Source: Sneathiellales bacterium (GTDB lineage Bacteria; Pseudomonadota; Alphaproteobacteria; JANQFL01). From it: a DNA stretch of 64,000 nt. Below the pieces are notes generated by a model, which was given only the letters and a program-made list of their open reading frames with translations, ran no database searches and was not told where the DNA came from. The translations under genes and the position numbers were made by a program. The stretch covers positions 62,001 through 126,000 of the forward strand of contig JANQFL010000070.1 of assembly GCA_028277845.1 (NCBI GenBank), given 5' to 3'. Position 1 is the stretch's first letter, and each line of letters starts with the position of its first letter. Positions 1 through 9,079 of this stretch are shown here, piece after piece.

Positions 1-471
1 CTCGATCGCCTCAATCCGCTTCGTCAAATTCCGACGCTTGTCGTCGACGGCGAGCGAGCCGTTTTCGACAGCCGGACGATCTTCGACGTGATGGCCCGAT
101 GGTCGGGCCGGGAGGATGTTCTTCCCGGTTGCGAAGACGCGCAGGCCACGAGGATTGCCCTTATGTTGGGCGCGACCGAAGCTTGTCTGCAGTACCGGAT
201 GGAGATCGTTCGCCCGGAGGGGGAGCGTAGCCGGACCGTCGAGGAAAAGCTTTTGACGAGATTGGATCGTTGCCTGGATCATCTCGAAAGCATTGCCGGG
301 CAAATTACCGACGGACCATTCCGTCTCGAACAAGTCGTCGCAGCCTGCACCTTGGAGTACGTCGATTATCGATACGCGCGGTCCTGGCGCGATCGCTGCC
401 CGCGTCTGGATTCGTGGAGCAACGCATTCGCACAGCGTGGAAGCATGGTGCGCAGCCGGCCGGCCGAATGA
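1..471 (+). CDS. Glutathione S-transferase family protein (5' truncated by window edge)
   Basis: The reading frame is open from base 1 and ends at a TGA at 469-471, so the start lies outside the window. The first residues carry the thioredoxin-fold hallmark of GSTs: NPLRQIPTLVVDG, with the cis-proline, followed by FDSRTIFDVM, the usual glutathione-contact region. The rest is an all-helical C-terminal domain ending in the familiar pattern of CPRLDSW, then an arginine-serine-methionine stretch. GSTs are cytosolic and conjugate or reduce electrophiles with glutathione; the substrate cannot be read from sequence. It converges with the LysR gene that follows. Confidence 0.8.
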   Translation, partial: LDRLNPLRQIPTLVVDGERAVFDSRTIFDVMARWSGREDVLPGCEDAQATRIALMLGATEACLQYRMEIVRPEGERSRTVEEKLLTRLDRCLDHLESIAGQITDGPFRLEQVVAACTLEYVDYRYARSWRDRCPRLDSWSNAFAQRGSMVRSRPAE

Positions 472-486
472 CCGCAGCCAAGCTGT

Positions 487-1422
487 TCAATCTAGCTCTT
501 CGCCACCGACCAGGGAGGTGATGTTGCGGAGCGTCACTTCGGTGCGACAGTATTCCCGGAATGCCTGCGCCTGATCGGACATCGGCTTGTTGGGACTCCA
601 TGCCAAGCCGATGTCCATCGGTGGTACGGCCTCCTTGAGGTCTATGCTTTCGATGCGTTCGGCTTCGAGCGACCAAGGACGGAAAAGCATGTCCGACAGG
701 ATAGTGACGCCACGCCCGGAGGCCACCATCGAGCGAACGGCCTCGACGGACTGGGTCGCGAACTGGATGTTTGGTTCAACACCGTACTCCGCCCAATAGG
801 TTTGGGTCGTGCGTTTCGCGTCGTCGATCATCAATTGAATATAGGGTTCGCGGGACACATCCAGTAGGCTCACGACGGATTTGCCCGACAACCTATGACC
901 CGCCTGGGTCCACAGGCGGCGGGGGGATCTTATCAGGGTTTCGGAGGAGAGCTTATCGGCTTGGCCCAAGTTCGAAACCAACATCAGGGCGATATCCAAC
1001 TCTCCCTCAATCAATTTGTTTTCCAGTTCGACGCGGTCGTACTCAAGAATTTCGATATCGATGCCGCGGTAGGCACGGCTGAAACGGGCCAAGGGCGAAC
1101 TCAGGAAGTAACCGGCAATCGTCACCGTCACGCCCAGGCTCAGTTTTCCGGTCACGGTCAGCTTGTTCCTGGGAATGTCCTCCAACGCGATGGCGACAGA
1201 AGCCATGATTGTGTTGCAGTGACGCAGGAAACGCTGGCCTTCCGGTGTCGGATACACGCCGCGCCGGTGCCGTTCGATTAGCTTCACGCCGACCAAGTCC
1301 TGCAAATCCTTGATGGCGCTGCTCACCGCGGACGCGGAAACGTTGAGCTGTGAAGCCGCGACGTTGATCTTTCTCACCTGGCAGACGGTGATGAAATATT
1401 TGATCTGGCGAAGGGAAATCAA
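487..1422 (-). CDS. LysR-family transcriptional regulator
   Basis: 311 aa, normal length for the family. Residues 1-65 form the winged helix-turn-helix (MISLRQIKYFITVCQ, then NVAASQLNVSASAVSSAI). The rest is the two-lobed effector-binding domain. The start is a TTG at 1420-1422, chosen because a strong AGGAGG lies about six bases upstream and the TTG places the family N-terminus exactly. It is divergent from the LamB/YcsF gene across about 260 AT-rich bases, so it is the natural candidate regulator of the lactam-carboxylase locus and of itself. The effector is unknown. Confidence 0.9.
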   Translation of the reverse strand: MISLRQIKYFITVCQVRKINVAASQLNVSASAVSSAIKDLQDLVGVKLIERHRRGVYPTPEGQRFLRHCNTIMASVAIALEDIPRNKLTVTGKLSLGVTVTIAGYFLSSPLARFSRAYRGIDIEILEYDRVELENKLIEGELDIALMLVSNLGQADKLSSETLIRSPRRLWTQAGHRLSGKSVVSLLDVSREPYIQLMIDDAKRTTQTYWAEYGVEPNIQFATQSVEAVRSMVASGRGVTILSDMLFRPWSLEAERIESIDLKEAVPPMDIGLAWSPNKPMSDQAQAFREYCRTEVTLRNITSLVGGEELD

Positions 1423-1459
1423 CCCGTCCTCCTGTGAGAATCCGGATATGGAGAATTAC

Positions 1460-1488
1460 GAATTCGAGATTTAAATAATATCGAATTC
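1460..1488. promoter_or_regulatory. Inverted repeat in LysR/pxpA intergenic region (candidate operator)
   Basis: Eight-base arms GAATTCGA (1460-1467) and TCGAATTC (1481-1488) are separated by 13 AT-rich bases containing TTTAAATAATA. The repeat sits about 40 bases upstream of the LysR start, where a LysR dimer typically autoregulates. Each arm contains an EcoRI-like palindrome, so some of the symmetry could be chance in AT-rich DNA. The role as operator is inferred from position and symmetry only. Confidence 0.35.
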
Positions 1489-1685
1489 AAATTCAACCAA
1501 AAATGATTTGTCTAATTCGGACGGCATCGTAATACTTGAATGATCCGAATTTCATTGGATTAATCAAATAATTCCGAAGAAATACGGATGATGATAACAA
1601 TCATCCCCGTTTTCTGTGATTTCGGAAAATCAGAATTCTAGTACAGAGCTGAAATTTTCGTGGGCGATGAATCGAGGAGAAAGTA

Positions 1686-2399
1686 ATGAAGGCCGAAATT
1701 AACTGCGATATGGGCGAGGGGTTTTCGATCTACAGGGTCTGCGACGACGCTGAGATGATGAAGCATATCAACATCGCCAATGTGGCCTGCGGCTTTCATG
1801 CCTCAGATCCGGTTGTCATGCATCACACCGTGAAACTGGCGAAGGACAATGGGGTACGTGTTGGCGCGCACCCCTCCTATCCCGATAAGCAGGGTTTTGG
1901 GCGGCGAGAGATGAAAATCGAGCGAGAGGAGCTTCGTGATCTGCTGATTTTTCAGGTTGGCGCGTTGAAGGGCTTCCTGGACTTGCACGACATGGCGCTA
2001 AATCACATCAAACCTCACGGCGCGCTTTATGGCGTCGCGGCCCGTGATGAGGGTGTCGCCAATGCGATTGCCGATGTTGCCGAACTCTTTGGGGTTCCGC
2101 TTTTCGGTATGGCCAATACCGAACATGAGCGCGTCTACAAGGAGCGTGGAATCGAATTCGTGGCCGAGCTGTATGCCGACCTGAATTATCGCAGCAACGG
2201 ACAATTGATCATCCAGCGCCAGCCTCCGAAAGTGACGCCGGAGCAAGTCATCAGTCGCTGCCTGAAAGCGATCGAGCACGGCGTTGTCGACACCGTAGAC
2301 GGCGAAGATGTGCAAATCGATTTCGACGTTATCTGCGTCCACTCGGACACACCAGGCTCGATCGCTGCCGCCGAGGCGCTGACGGCTGCGCTGAGATAG
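1686..2399 (+). CDS. pxpA: LamB/YcsF family protein, 5-oxoprolinase subunit A-like
   Basis: 237 aa, typical for PxpA (about 245). It opens with the family signature INCDMGEGF and continues with ANVACGFHASDP, GVRVGAHPSYPD, GFGRREM, IKPHGALY and the C-terminal CVHSDTPGS. PxpA proteins work with PxpB and PxpC in ATP-dependent opening of 5-oxoproline; homologues serve other lactams or amides. PxpB/PxpC-like genes lie at 9.1-10.9 kb, separated by a transporter and biotin-carboxylase genes, so the true substrate may differ from 5-oxoproline. A GAGGAGAAAGTA ribosome site precedes the ATG. It is transcribed divergently from the LysR gene. Confidence 0.88.
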   Translation: MKAEINCDMGEGFSIYRVCDDAEMMKHINIANVACGFHASDPVVMHHTVKLAKDNGVRVGAHPSYPDKQGFGRREMKIEREELRDLLIFQVGALKGFLDLHDMALNHIKPHGALYGVAARDEGVANAIADVAELFGVPLFGMANTEHERVYKERGIEFVAELYADLNYRSNGQLIIQRQPPKVTPEQVISRCLKAIEHGVVDTVDGEDVQIDFDVICVHSDTPGSIAAAEALTAALR

Positions 2400-2674
2400 C
2401 AGCGCCAGGGCTCATCGGGGCGACCGCGAACACCACTGTACCGTTACCGTTTGCTCGACGGAGGTGGTGACATCACGGTTGCCGGCCGGTTTGCCTTTCC
2501 TGCCTCAACTGTCATTGGGCACTGGAGAATAGAATCAAGATTTTCCGAATTTAGATCGGGTGAATGTCGAATCGATGGCTTTTATGGTCATCGATCGCAC
2601 GCCTATCACCATCTTAAGCCGACGACGCCATGCCCCTCGGATAGAACGACGTCGGACAGCATGAGGATCAAATC

Positions 2675-3088
2675 ATGGCCAAAGCGTACTCTTCCGCGAC
2701 GCTCGAAGCGTCCGCGAGTGATGTCTGGGACATCGTGCGAGGTTTCAATAATCTTCCAGGCTGGCATCCGGCCTTCGCCGAAAGCGATTTCGACAGTGTC
2801 AGCAATTCACGTGTTATGAAATTGTCGGACGGGTCGCCGTTGGTCGAGTCTCTCGAGGCTTTTGACAACGAGCAGTGGACGATGCGTTACTCAATTACCA
2901 TGACCGAACTGCCAATCACGCGTTATCTCGGCACGATCAAAGTGAGCGAGGCGGACGAGGGACATAGTGTGATCGAATGGTTCGCGGATTTCGACGCGGA
3001 GACCGGCCAGACCGAAGACATGAAAACCGCACTGGAAAGCGTGTATGAGGCAGGTTTCAATGCATTGAGGCAGCACTTGGGCGGCTGA
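2675..3088 (+). CDS. SRPBCC-family protein (polyketide cyclase/START-like fold)
   Basis: 137 aa. It matches the small helix-grip SRPBCC family: N-terminal strand followed by SASDVWDIVRGFNNLPGWHP, a characteristic VW...F..L..WHP motif; mid-protein LVESLEAFD; and a long C-terminal helix ending in GFNALRQHLGG. Such proteins bind small hydrophobic ligands or act as cyclases or hydratases; the sequence does not show which. No signal peptide is visible. It stands alone between the PxpA-like and TorT-like genes, with about 275 bases before it and 570 after it, so membership of either operon is uncertain. Confidence 0.75.
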   Translation: MAKAYSSATLEASASDVWDIVRGFNNLPGWHPAFAESDFDSVSNSRVMKLSDGSPLVESLEAFDNEQWTMRYSITMTELPITRYLGTIKVSEADEGHSVIEWFADFDAETGQTEDMKTALESVYEAGFNALRQHLGG

Positions 3089-3657
3089 ATTTCGCTGCCG
3101 CTGTTCGGTCGACTAATTCCAAATTCGAGAGCTTGACGATACGACGTGGGCCTGTCTGTTCGGGTCTCGAAACAGGGCAAGAATCCAATCGTCCGGAAAT
3201 CGCCGAGACGACTACACCGGCTCCTCCACGAAGGCGGGTGTCCCATCCTGTCGTTCTTTTCTGGCGTCCACGAATTTCACCACCGGTGGCGACGCGCGAA
3301 TTGATTTGTGACGCGTGTGGCGCATCGATGGTTCGTCCATAAGGCTATCCGGTGGAGCGACAAGAATACGCGACGGCGCCGAGTTCGGTTCCGCCGGGAG
3401 ACTCCACCACGAATTCCGATCTGTTCGATGAGGTGCCGAGACGAGGTGCACGTGGGCACTTGATAATGGGCCCTCGCAGGTTCAGGTTTTGTGAGTTAAA
3501 TAAAATCGATGTCACGTTGAAGAAATCAATGTTTTCCAAAATTTTCCCGCCAATGCAGATTGAATTCAGCGGATGGAGCATGCCGCTCCGCCGTGGCAGC
3601 AAGAGGCGCATGCCTGAATTGTTCGGCATGGAAACGCCTGGATACGTAAATGGGAGA
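3089..3657. other. 569-base non-coding stretch upstream of the TorT-like gene
   Basis: I see no credible gene here. The frame of the downstream gene stays open back to an ATG at 3352, but those codons lack family similarity and precede the evident signal peptide. The final 180 bases are AT-richer (around 3490-3560) and probably hold the promoter of the transporter operon. I could not pick a convincing -35/-10 pair, terminator or operator. Confidence 0.5.
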
Positions 3658-4743
3658 ATGAACGTGAGACACCGCGCCAACATCGTCAAAATCGGCATCG
3701 GCCTGACTTCTCTTGTTTTTGGGATGCAAGCGGCTGATGCCGCCGATTGGTATCCCATGACGGTGGACGTTTGGACCGACGCCTTCAACATGGAAGGGCC
3801 TCGAAAGAACGTCGAATACACGCCCTTGGCCAAGGCCGAGAAGAAGTGGGACATCTGCGTCTCCTTCCCGCACATGAAGGACGCCTACTGGACCGCCGTG
3901 AACTACGGCGTGGTCGACGAATCGAACCGCCTGGGCGTCAAGATGCAACTGGTCGAGGCCGGCGGCTACACCAACCTGAACAAGCAGATCTCGCAGATCG
4001 AGGACTGCGTCGCCAGCGGCGCCGACGCCGTGGTCATCGGCGCGATCTCGTTCGACGGCATGAACAACCTGGTCAAGGAAGTCCGCAGCAAAGGCATCCC
4101 GGTGATCGACGTGATCAATGGCATGTCGTCGAAGGAACTGTCGGCGAAATCGCTGGTCTCGTTCGGCGAAATGGGCTTCAAGGCCGGCGAGTACGTGGCC
4201 AAGAAGCATCCGGCCGGCGGCAAGGCGGTCAAGGTCGCCTGGTTCCCCGGACCTCCCGGCGCGGGCTGGGTTGAGGCCGGCAACACCGGTTTCCAGAAGG
4301 CGGTCATGGGCAGCGCCGTCGAGGTGGTCGAGACCAAGTACGGCGACACCGGCAAGGAAGTACAGCTCAAGCTGGTCGAAGACACGCTGGAGGCGCATCC
4401 GGACATCGAATACGTGATCGGCACCGCCGTCACCGCCGAGGCCGCCGTCGGACTGCTGCGCTCGCGCGGCCTGCTCGGCAAGGTCAAGATCATGTCCTAC
4501 TACTTCACGCCGGGTGTCTATCGCGGCATCAAGCGGGGTCAGATCATGGCCGCGCCGACCGACTCGACCGTGATCCAGGGCCGCATCGCCATCGACCAGG
4601 CTGTGCGCATCCTCGAGGGCAAGGACTACCAGAAGCACGTGGGGCCGAAGCTCTACGTCATCGACGGCGGCAACGTGAACACGTTCGACCGCAATTCGTC
4701 GTTGGCGCCCGACAGCTTCAAGCCGACGTTCACGGTCAACTGA
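3658..4743 (+). CDS. TorT-like periplasmic substrate-binding protein of an ABC transporter
   Basis: 361 aa from the ATG at 3658. A GTG at 3664 is an equal or better start, because GGGAGA ends directly before the ATG but six bases before the GTG. Residues 1-27 are a signal peptide ending near AADA. The mature protein is a type I periplasmic binding fold closely resembling TorT: WDICVSFPHMKDAYWTAVNYG, then LVEAGGYTNLNKQ, later GTAVTAEAAVG, GVYRGIKRGQ, APTD and a terminal PTFTVN. E. coli TorT partners the TorS sensor kinase; here the next two genes are a ribose-type ATPase and permease, so it most likely delivers a ligand to them. The ligand is unknown. Confidence 0.85.
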   Translation: MNVRHRANIVKIGIGLTSLVFGMQAADAADWYPMTVDVWTDAFNMEGPRKNVEYTPLAKAEKKWDICVSFPHMKDAYWTAVNYGVVDESNRLGVKMQLVEAGGYTNLNKQISQIEDCVASGADAVVIGAISFDGMNNLVKEVRSKGIPVIDVINGMSSKELSAKSLVSFGEMGFKAGEYVAKKHPAGGKAVKVAWFPGPPGAGWVEAGNTGFQKAVMGSAVEVVETKYGDTGKEVQLKLVEDTLEAHPDIEYVIGTAVTAEAAVGLLRSRGLLGKVKIMSYYFTPGVYRGIKRGQIMAAPTDSTVIQGRIAIDQAVRILEGKDYQKHVGPKLYVIDGGNVNTFDRNSSLAPDSFKPTFTVN

Positions 4744-4776
4744 ACCAGTCTTGGTTCTCCCTGGGGGATTGTCACG

Positions 4777-6333
4777 ATGACACCGGCTCCTTTTCATTCT
4801 GACAAAGCGTTCTCCGCTGATACGGCGGCGGAGAACGCGCCCCTCCTGGAGCTATGCGGGGTCAGTAGGCGCTTCCCCGGTGTGCTCGCCCTCGACAACG
4901 TCTCCTTTGAACTGCAGCCCGGCGAGGTGCACGTGTTGTTCGGCGAGAACGGTGCCGGCAAGTCGACCATGATCTCGATGATCGCCGGGGTGTACGAACC
5001 GAGCGATGGCGAGATCCGCTTCCGCGGCCAACCGGTCGAGCTGCATTCGGTGCACCACGCCCGCAGCCTGGGCATCAGTGCCGTGTTCCAGGAATTCTCG
5101 CTGGTCGAGCAGCTCAACGTCGAGCAGAACCTGTTCCTCGGCGACGAGCAAACCACGCGCGGCTTGCTCAACCGCCGCGCCCTGCACGAAGAGGCCGAGC
5201 GCATCCTCGCCCGTCTGGGCTTTCCCTTGAAGCCGAAGCAGAAGGTTGCGTACCTGTCGCGCGCCGAGCAGCAGATGGTCGAGATCGCCAAGGCCTTCCG
5301 CTCCCGGCTTTCCGTGCTCATTCTCGATGAACCGACCGCCTCGCTGACCGAACGTGAAACCGACCGCCTGTTCGAGCTGGTCGCGCAGGTCAAGGCGCAG
5401 GGCGTCGGCATCATCTACATCACCCACCGCATGGCCGAGATCCGCCGCATCGCCGATCGCATCACGGTGCTGCGCGACGGTCGCCACATCGACACCGTCG
5501 ATGCCGCCGCGACCAGCGAGGACCAGTTGGTCAGCCTGATGACCGGGCGGGTGATCGACCAGATCTTTCCCGACATCGCGAACGCGCCGGCCGAGACCCT
5601 GCTGTCGATCGACAACCTGACCACCGAGGACCGGCGGGTCGACGACGTCTCGATCCACGCGCGACGGGGCGAGGTCGTCGGCCTCGCCGGTCTGGTCGGC
5701 GCCGGAAAATCGAAGCTGCTGCGCGCCTGTTTCGGGCTCGAGGAGGTCGCCGCCGGCCGCGTCACCTTCGACGGCGAGGACGTCACCGGCGCCTCGACCC
5801 GCGACATGCTCGACCGCGGCTTCTTCTACAGCCCGCCCGACCGCCGCGCCGAGGGCCTGGTGATGATCCGCAATTGCCGCGAAAACATCACACTGCCGTC
5901 GCTGCACCTGCCGGCGTTCCAGAAATGGAACCTGCTGCGCCGCCGCGTCGAGTGGAAGAGGGCGCTCGACCTGGCAACGCGGCTGCAGCTGCATCCGCTG
6001 AAGATCGAGCGCGAGGTCGACCACTTCTCCGGCGGCAACCAGCAGAAGGTGCTGCTGGCCAAGTGCCTGACCCGTGACGTCAAACTCTACGTCTTCGACG
6101 AGCCCACCGTCGGCGTCGACGTCGGCACCCGGGTCGAGATCTACAAATTCATCGCCGAGCTCTGCGAGCAGGGTGCCGCCGTGATCGTCATCTCGTCGGA
6201 CCTGCCCGAGGTGCTGCACCTCAGCCACCGCCTGTACGTGATGCACCGCGGCCGGCTGCAGGCCGAGTTGACCGGCGACGCCATCACGCAGGAGAACGTG
6301 CTGCGCAATTTCTTCGACAAGGAGGCCGCCTGA
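4777..6333 (+). CDS. Sugar-type ABC transporter ATP-binding protein (RbsA/MglA-like, two ATPase domains)
   Basis: 518 aa, standard for the CUT2 family. The N-terminal ATPase has Walker A GENGAGKST (near residue 50), the signature LSRAEQQMVEIAKAF and Walker B LSVLILDEPTAS. The C-terminal half has the altered Walker A GLVGAGKSK and the intact signature FSGGNQQKVLLAKCL, followed by VFDEPTVGVDVG. A degenerate second site is usual for the family. It sits 33 bases after the TorT-like gene and one base before the permease, so the three form one importer. It would energise uptake at the inner face of the membrane. Confidence 0.93.
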   Translation: MTPAPFHSDKAFSADTAAENAPLLELCGVSRRFPGVLALDNVSFELQPGEVHVLFGENGAGKSTMISMIAGVYEPSDGEIRFRGQPVELHSVHHARSLGISAVFQEFSLVEQLNVEQNLFLGDEQTTRGLLNRRALHEEAERILARLGFPLKPKQKVAYLSRAEQQMVEIAKAFRSRLSVLILDEPTASLTERETDRLFELVAQVKAQGVGIIYITHRMAEIRRIADRITVLRDGRHIDTVDAAATSEDQLVSLMTGRVIDQIFPDIANAPAETLLSIDNLTTEDRRVDDVSIHARRGEVVGLAGLVGAGKSKLLRACFGLEEVAAGRVTFDGEDVTGASTRDMLDRGFFYSPPDRRAEGLVMIRNCRENITLPSLHLPAFQKWNLLRRRVEWKRALDLATRLQLHPLKIEREVDHFSGGNQQKVLLAKCLTRDVKLYVFDEPTVGVDVGTRVEIYKFIAELCEQGAAVIVISSDLPEVLHLSHRLYVMHRGRLQAELTGDAITQENVLRNFFDKEAA

Positions 6334-6334
6334 C

Positions 6335-7393
6335 ATGCCCGCCGATCCGCAAGCCAGCCATGCGGCCGCCGATGTCGCGGCTTTGGATGCCGAACCGAGC
6401 AAGGGCCCGATGTATTATCTGCAGCTGATGTTCGTGCGCCTGGGGGTGCTGCCGTTCCTGCTGCTGATCGCGGTGGTCGTATTCACCGCCATCTCCGACA
6501 ACTTCCTCTCGGGCCGCAACCTGCTGAACGTGGTGCGCCAGTCGTCCTACCTGACCCTGGTCGCGGTGGGGCAAATGTTCGCGTTGCTGACCGGGGGCTT
6601 CGACCTGTCGGTCGGCACCATTATCGCGTTGACCTCGGTGGTCGGCGCCACCGCCATGGCCGCTACCTATGCCGCCATACCGGATGCGATCTGGTTCGCC
6701 GTCACCCTCGGCATCATGGCCGGCATCGCCGCCGGCGCCCTGATCGGTGCCTGCAACGGCATCGGCGTTGCCATGTTCGGCGTGTCGCCGTTCATGATGA
6801 CGCTGGGCATGTCCTCGGTCGGTTTCGGCATCGCGCTCTATATGACCGGCGGCACCCCCGTCTACGGCATGCCGGCCGAGTTCGGTGACGTGTTCGGCTT
6901 TGGCCATCTGCTCGGCCTGCCGGCACCGGTGTTCGTCGGCATCATGCTGATCGCGCTCCTGTACCTGCTGCTCAACTGGACACGGCTGGGGCGCTACTTC
7001 TACGCCGTCGGCGGCAACATCAAGGCGGCCGGCCTATCGGGCATCAACACGCGGCTGAACCTGTTTCTCGCCTACCTGATCTGCGGCGGCGTCGCCGCCG
7101 TCTCGGGCATGCTGCTGACGGCGCGGCTGGATACCGGCGAGGCCAACATCGGCGCCGCCATGCCGCTCGAATCCATCGCCGCTTGCGTCATCGCCGGGGT
7201 CAGCCTGCGCGGCGGTGTCGGCCGGCTGGAGAACGTGGTGCTGGGGGCGCTGTTCATCGGCTTGGTGCAGAACGGCATGAACCTGGCGCGCATCGAATCC
7301 TACCTGCAGACAGTGGTCATCGGCGCACTGCTGATCATCGCCGTGATCGCCGACCAGGCGCGCCTGCGCATCATGGCCAACATGCAGGACTGA
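6335..7393 (+). CDS. Sugar-type ABC transporter permease (RbsC-like)
   Basis: 352 aa with about ten hydrophobic segments, typical of CUT2 permeases. Diagnostic stretches are LTGGFDLSVGTIIAL, ACNGIGVAMFGVSPFMMTLGM, YAVGGNIKAAGLSGI and IAACVIAGVSLRGGVG. An N-terminal cytosolic tail of about 25 residues precedes the first membrane segment. It begins one base after the ATPase stop. There is only one permease gene in this operon, so the channel is presumably a homodimer. A 40-base gap then leads into the biotin carrier gene, suggesting uptake and enzymatic genes are co-transcribed. Confidence 0.92.
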   Translation: MPADPQASHAAADVAALDAEPSKGPMYYLQLMFVRLGVLPFLLLIAVVVFTAISDNFLSGRNLLNVVRQSSYLTLVAVGQMFALLTGGFDLSVGTIIALTSVVGATAMAATYAAIPDAIWFAVTLGIMAGIAAGALIGACNGIGVAMFGVSPFMMTLGMSSVGFGIALYMTGGTPVYGMPAEFGDVFGFGHLLGLPAPVFVGIMLIALLYLLLNWTRLGRYFYAVGGNIKAAGLSGINTRLNLFLAYLICGGVAAVSGMLLTARLDTGEANIGAAMPLESIAACVIAGVSLRGGVGRLENVVLGALFIGLVQNGMNLARIESYLQTVVIGALLIIAVIADQARLRIMANMQD

Positions 7394-7433
7394 ATGGCTC
7401 CAGTCCACATCGAGGAAAAGGGAAAGAAACAAT

Positions 7434-7673
7434 ATGTCTGATACGCAAATTCTCTCGCCCTTGCCAGGGACCTTTTACCGCCGGCCATCTCCGGACCAAC
7501 CCGAATATGTGACCAAGGGCGGTACAGTCGCTGTTGGAGACGTCATAGGCCTTGTCGAAGTCATGAAGTCCTTTCACGAGGTCAAGGCCGACAAGGCGGG
7601 AACCGTGATCGCCATTCTCGTCGAGGACGCCGAGGCGGTGAACGCAGGACAGCCTCTTATGGAGATCGGGTAA
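7434..7673 (+). CDS. Biotin carboxyl carrier protein, short single-domain form (AccB-like)
   Basis: 79 aa, only the biotinyl/lipoyl domain, without the N-terminal linker of canonical AccB. The biotin-accepting lysine is K45 in VEVMKSFHEV, a variant of the usual EAMKM. SPLPGTFYRRPSP near the N-terminus and the closing NAGQPLMEIG match the acetyl-CoA-carboxylase type. It lies 23 bases before the biotin carboxylase and precedes the carboxyltransferase-like genes, so it should shuttle carboxybiotin between them. BioY further downstream supplies biotin. Being separate from the housekeeping fatty-acid genes, it is probably dedicated to this pathway. Confidence 0.88.
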   Translation: MSDTQILSPLPGTFYRRPSPDQPEYVTKGGTVAVGDVIGLVEVMKSFHEVKADKAGTVIAILVEDAEAVNAGQPLMEIG

Positions 7674-7696
7674 AGGCTCGGTCAGGGAGACGTAGG

Positions 7697-9064
7697 ATGC
7701 CTATCAATACGATCCTGGTGGCCAACCGTGGCGAGATCGCGGTCCGCATCATTCGGGCCGCTCGGGAACTGGGAATTCGAACCGTTCAAGTCCATTCGGA
7801 AGCCGACCTGGAGTCGCTGGCCGTCAAAATGGCCGACGTCGCCGTCAACATTGGTCCGCCCCAGGCGGCCAAGTCATACCTCAACACGGCAGCGATCCTG
7901 GCCGCGGCGAGGGACACAGGCGCTGACGCGGTGCACCCCGGTTACGGGTTCTTTGCTGAAAACGCCGAATTCGCCGATGCCGTCGAAGCGGCGGGCATGG
8001 TGTTCATAGGTCCGTCCGGTGACACAATCCGCACCATGGGTGACAAGGTCGCCGCGCGGCGGACCGCGGCTGCGGCGGGTGTGCCCATCGTGCCTGGCAG
8101 CCCGGGGCGGATCGATGACCTGGCAGAGGCCAGAAGCATTGCCGAGGCCACGGGTTTCCCCATCATGGTCAAGGCTGCCGCCGGCGGCGGCGGTCGCGGT
8201 ATCCGAGTTGTCGAGAACCTCGAGCAATTCGATCGCCTTGCACCTCAGGCCGGTGCGGAAGCGCTGGCGGCCTTCGGTGATGGAGGTCTCTACATCGAAA
8301 AGCTTATCGGGAAATCGCGCCATATCGAAGTTCAGGTGCTTGGGGACGGTGAACGGGCCGTACACCTGTTCGAACGGGAATGCTCTCTTCAGCGACGCCG
8401 CCAGAAAGTTTGGGAGGAAGCCCCGTCAGCCACGCTCGCGCGGGATGTCGCCGACCGAATGTGTCGCGCATCGGTCCAGCTTGCCGAAGCCGTCGGCTAT
8501 CGCGGTGCCGGAACCGTCGAGTTCCTGTACGACGATGACACCCGGGAGTTCTATTTCATCGAGATGAACACCCGTATCCAGGTCGAACATCCGGTGTCGG
8601 AATTCATCACCGGAATCGACCTAATCCGGGAAATGATCGCGATCGCAGGTGGCAAGAAGTTGACCGTCGATCAGAACGAGATCCAGATCAATGGGCATGC
8701 GATCGAAGTGCGCATCAACGCCGAAGATCCGTCCAAGGATTTCATGCCGTTCCCGGGCATCGTCAATGGTCTGACCATGCCTGGCGGTCCGGGCGTCCGG
8801 TTCGACGGAATGATCTATCCGGGCTATGCCATCCCACCGTTCTATGACTCCTTGCTCGGCAAACTGATCGTTTGGGATCACGACCGCGGATCCGCAATCG
8901 ATCGCATGAAGCGGGCGCTCGACGAATTCAATGTCGACGGTGTCATCACCACCAAGCCGTTGTTCCGTGCACTTGCAGACGATGCAAGCGTTCGTGCGGG
9001 GGCATTCGACACCAAATGGCTGGAAGGTTGGCTGGCTGACAATGCGGCGCGGCTGACGCAGTGA
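7697..9064 (+). CDS. Biotin carboxylase (AccC-like)
   Basis: 455 aa, matching AccC length. Motifs in order: ILVANRGEIAVRIIRA, VHPGYGFFAENAEFA, the glycine-rich ATP loop KAAAGGGGRGIRVV, HIEVQVLGDG, RECSLQRRRQKVWEEAPS, EFYFIEMNTRIQVEHPV and GHAIEVRINAEDP. It carboxylates biotin on the carrier protein with ATP and bicarbonate in the cytosol. The gene context (carrier before it, PxpB/PxpC-like subunits after it, BioY) points to a dedicated carboxylase whose carboxyl acceptor is not acetyl-CoA. A GGGAGACGTAGG ribosome site precedes the start. Confidence 0.93.
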   Translation: MPINTILVANRGEIAVRIIRAARELGIRTVQVHSEADLESLAVKMADVAVNIGPPQAAKSYLNTAAILAAARDTGADAVHPGYGFFAENAEFADAVEAAGMVFIGPSGDTIRTMGDKVAARRTAAAAGVPIVPGSPGRIDDLAEARSIAEATGFPIMVKAAAGGGGRGIRVVENLEQFDRLAPQAGAEALAAFGDGGLYIEKLIGKSRHIEVQVLGDGERAVHLFERECSLQRRRQKVWEEAPSATLARDVADRMCRASVQLAEAVGYRGAGTVEFLYDDDTREFYFIEMNTRIQVEHPVSEFITGIDLIREMIAIAGGKKLTVDQNEIQINGHAIEVRINAEDPSKDFMPFPGIVNGLTMPGGPGVRFDGMIYPGYAIPPFYDSLLGKLIVWDHDRGSAIDRMKRALDEFNVDGVITTKPLFRALADDASVRAGAFDTKWLEGWLADNAARLTQ

Positions 9065-9079
9065 ACTAGGGAGACGGAT

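Noticed and set aside
3352-3657. Upstream extension of the TorT-like gene to an ATG at 3352
   Set aside because: It would put about 100 family-foreign residues before an evident signal peptide; a ribosome site is found near 3658/3664.
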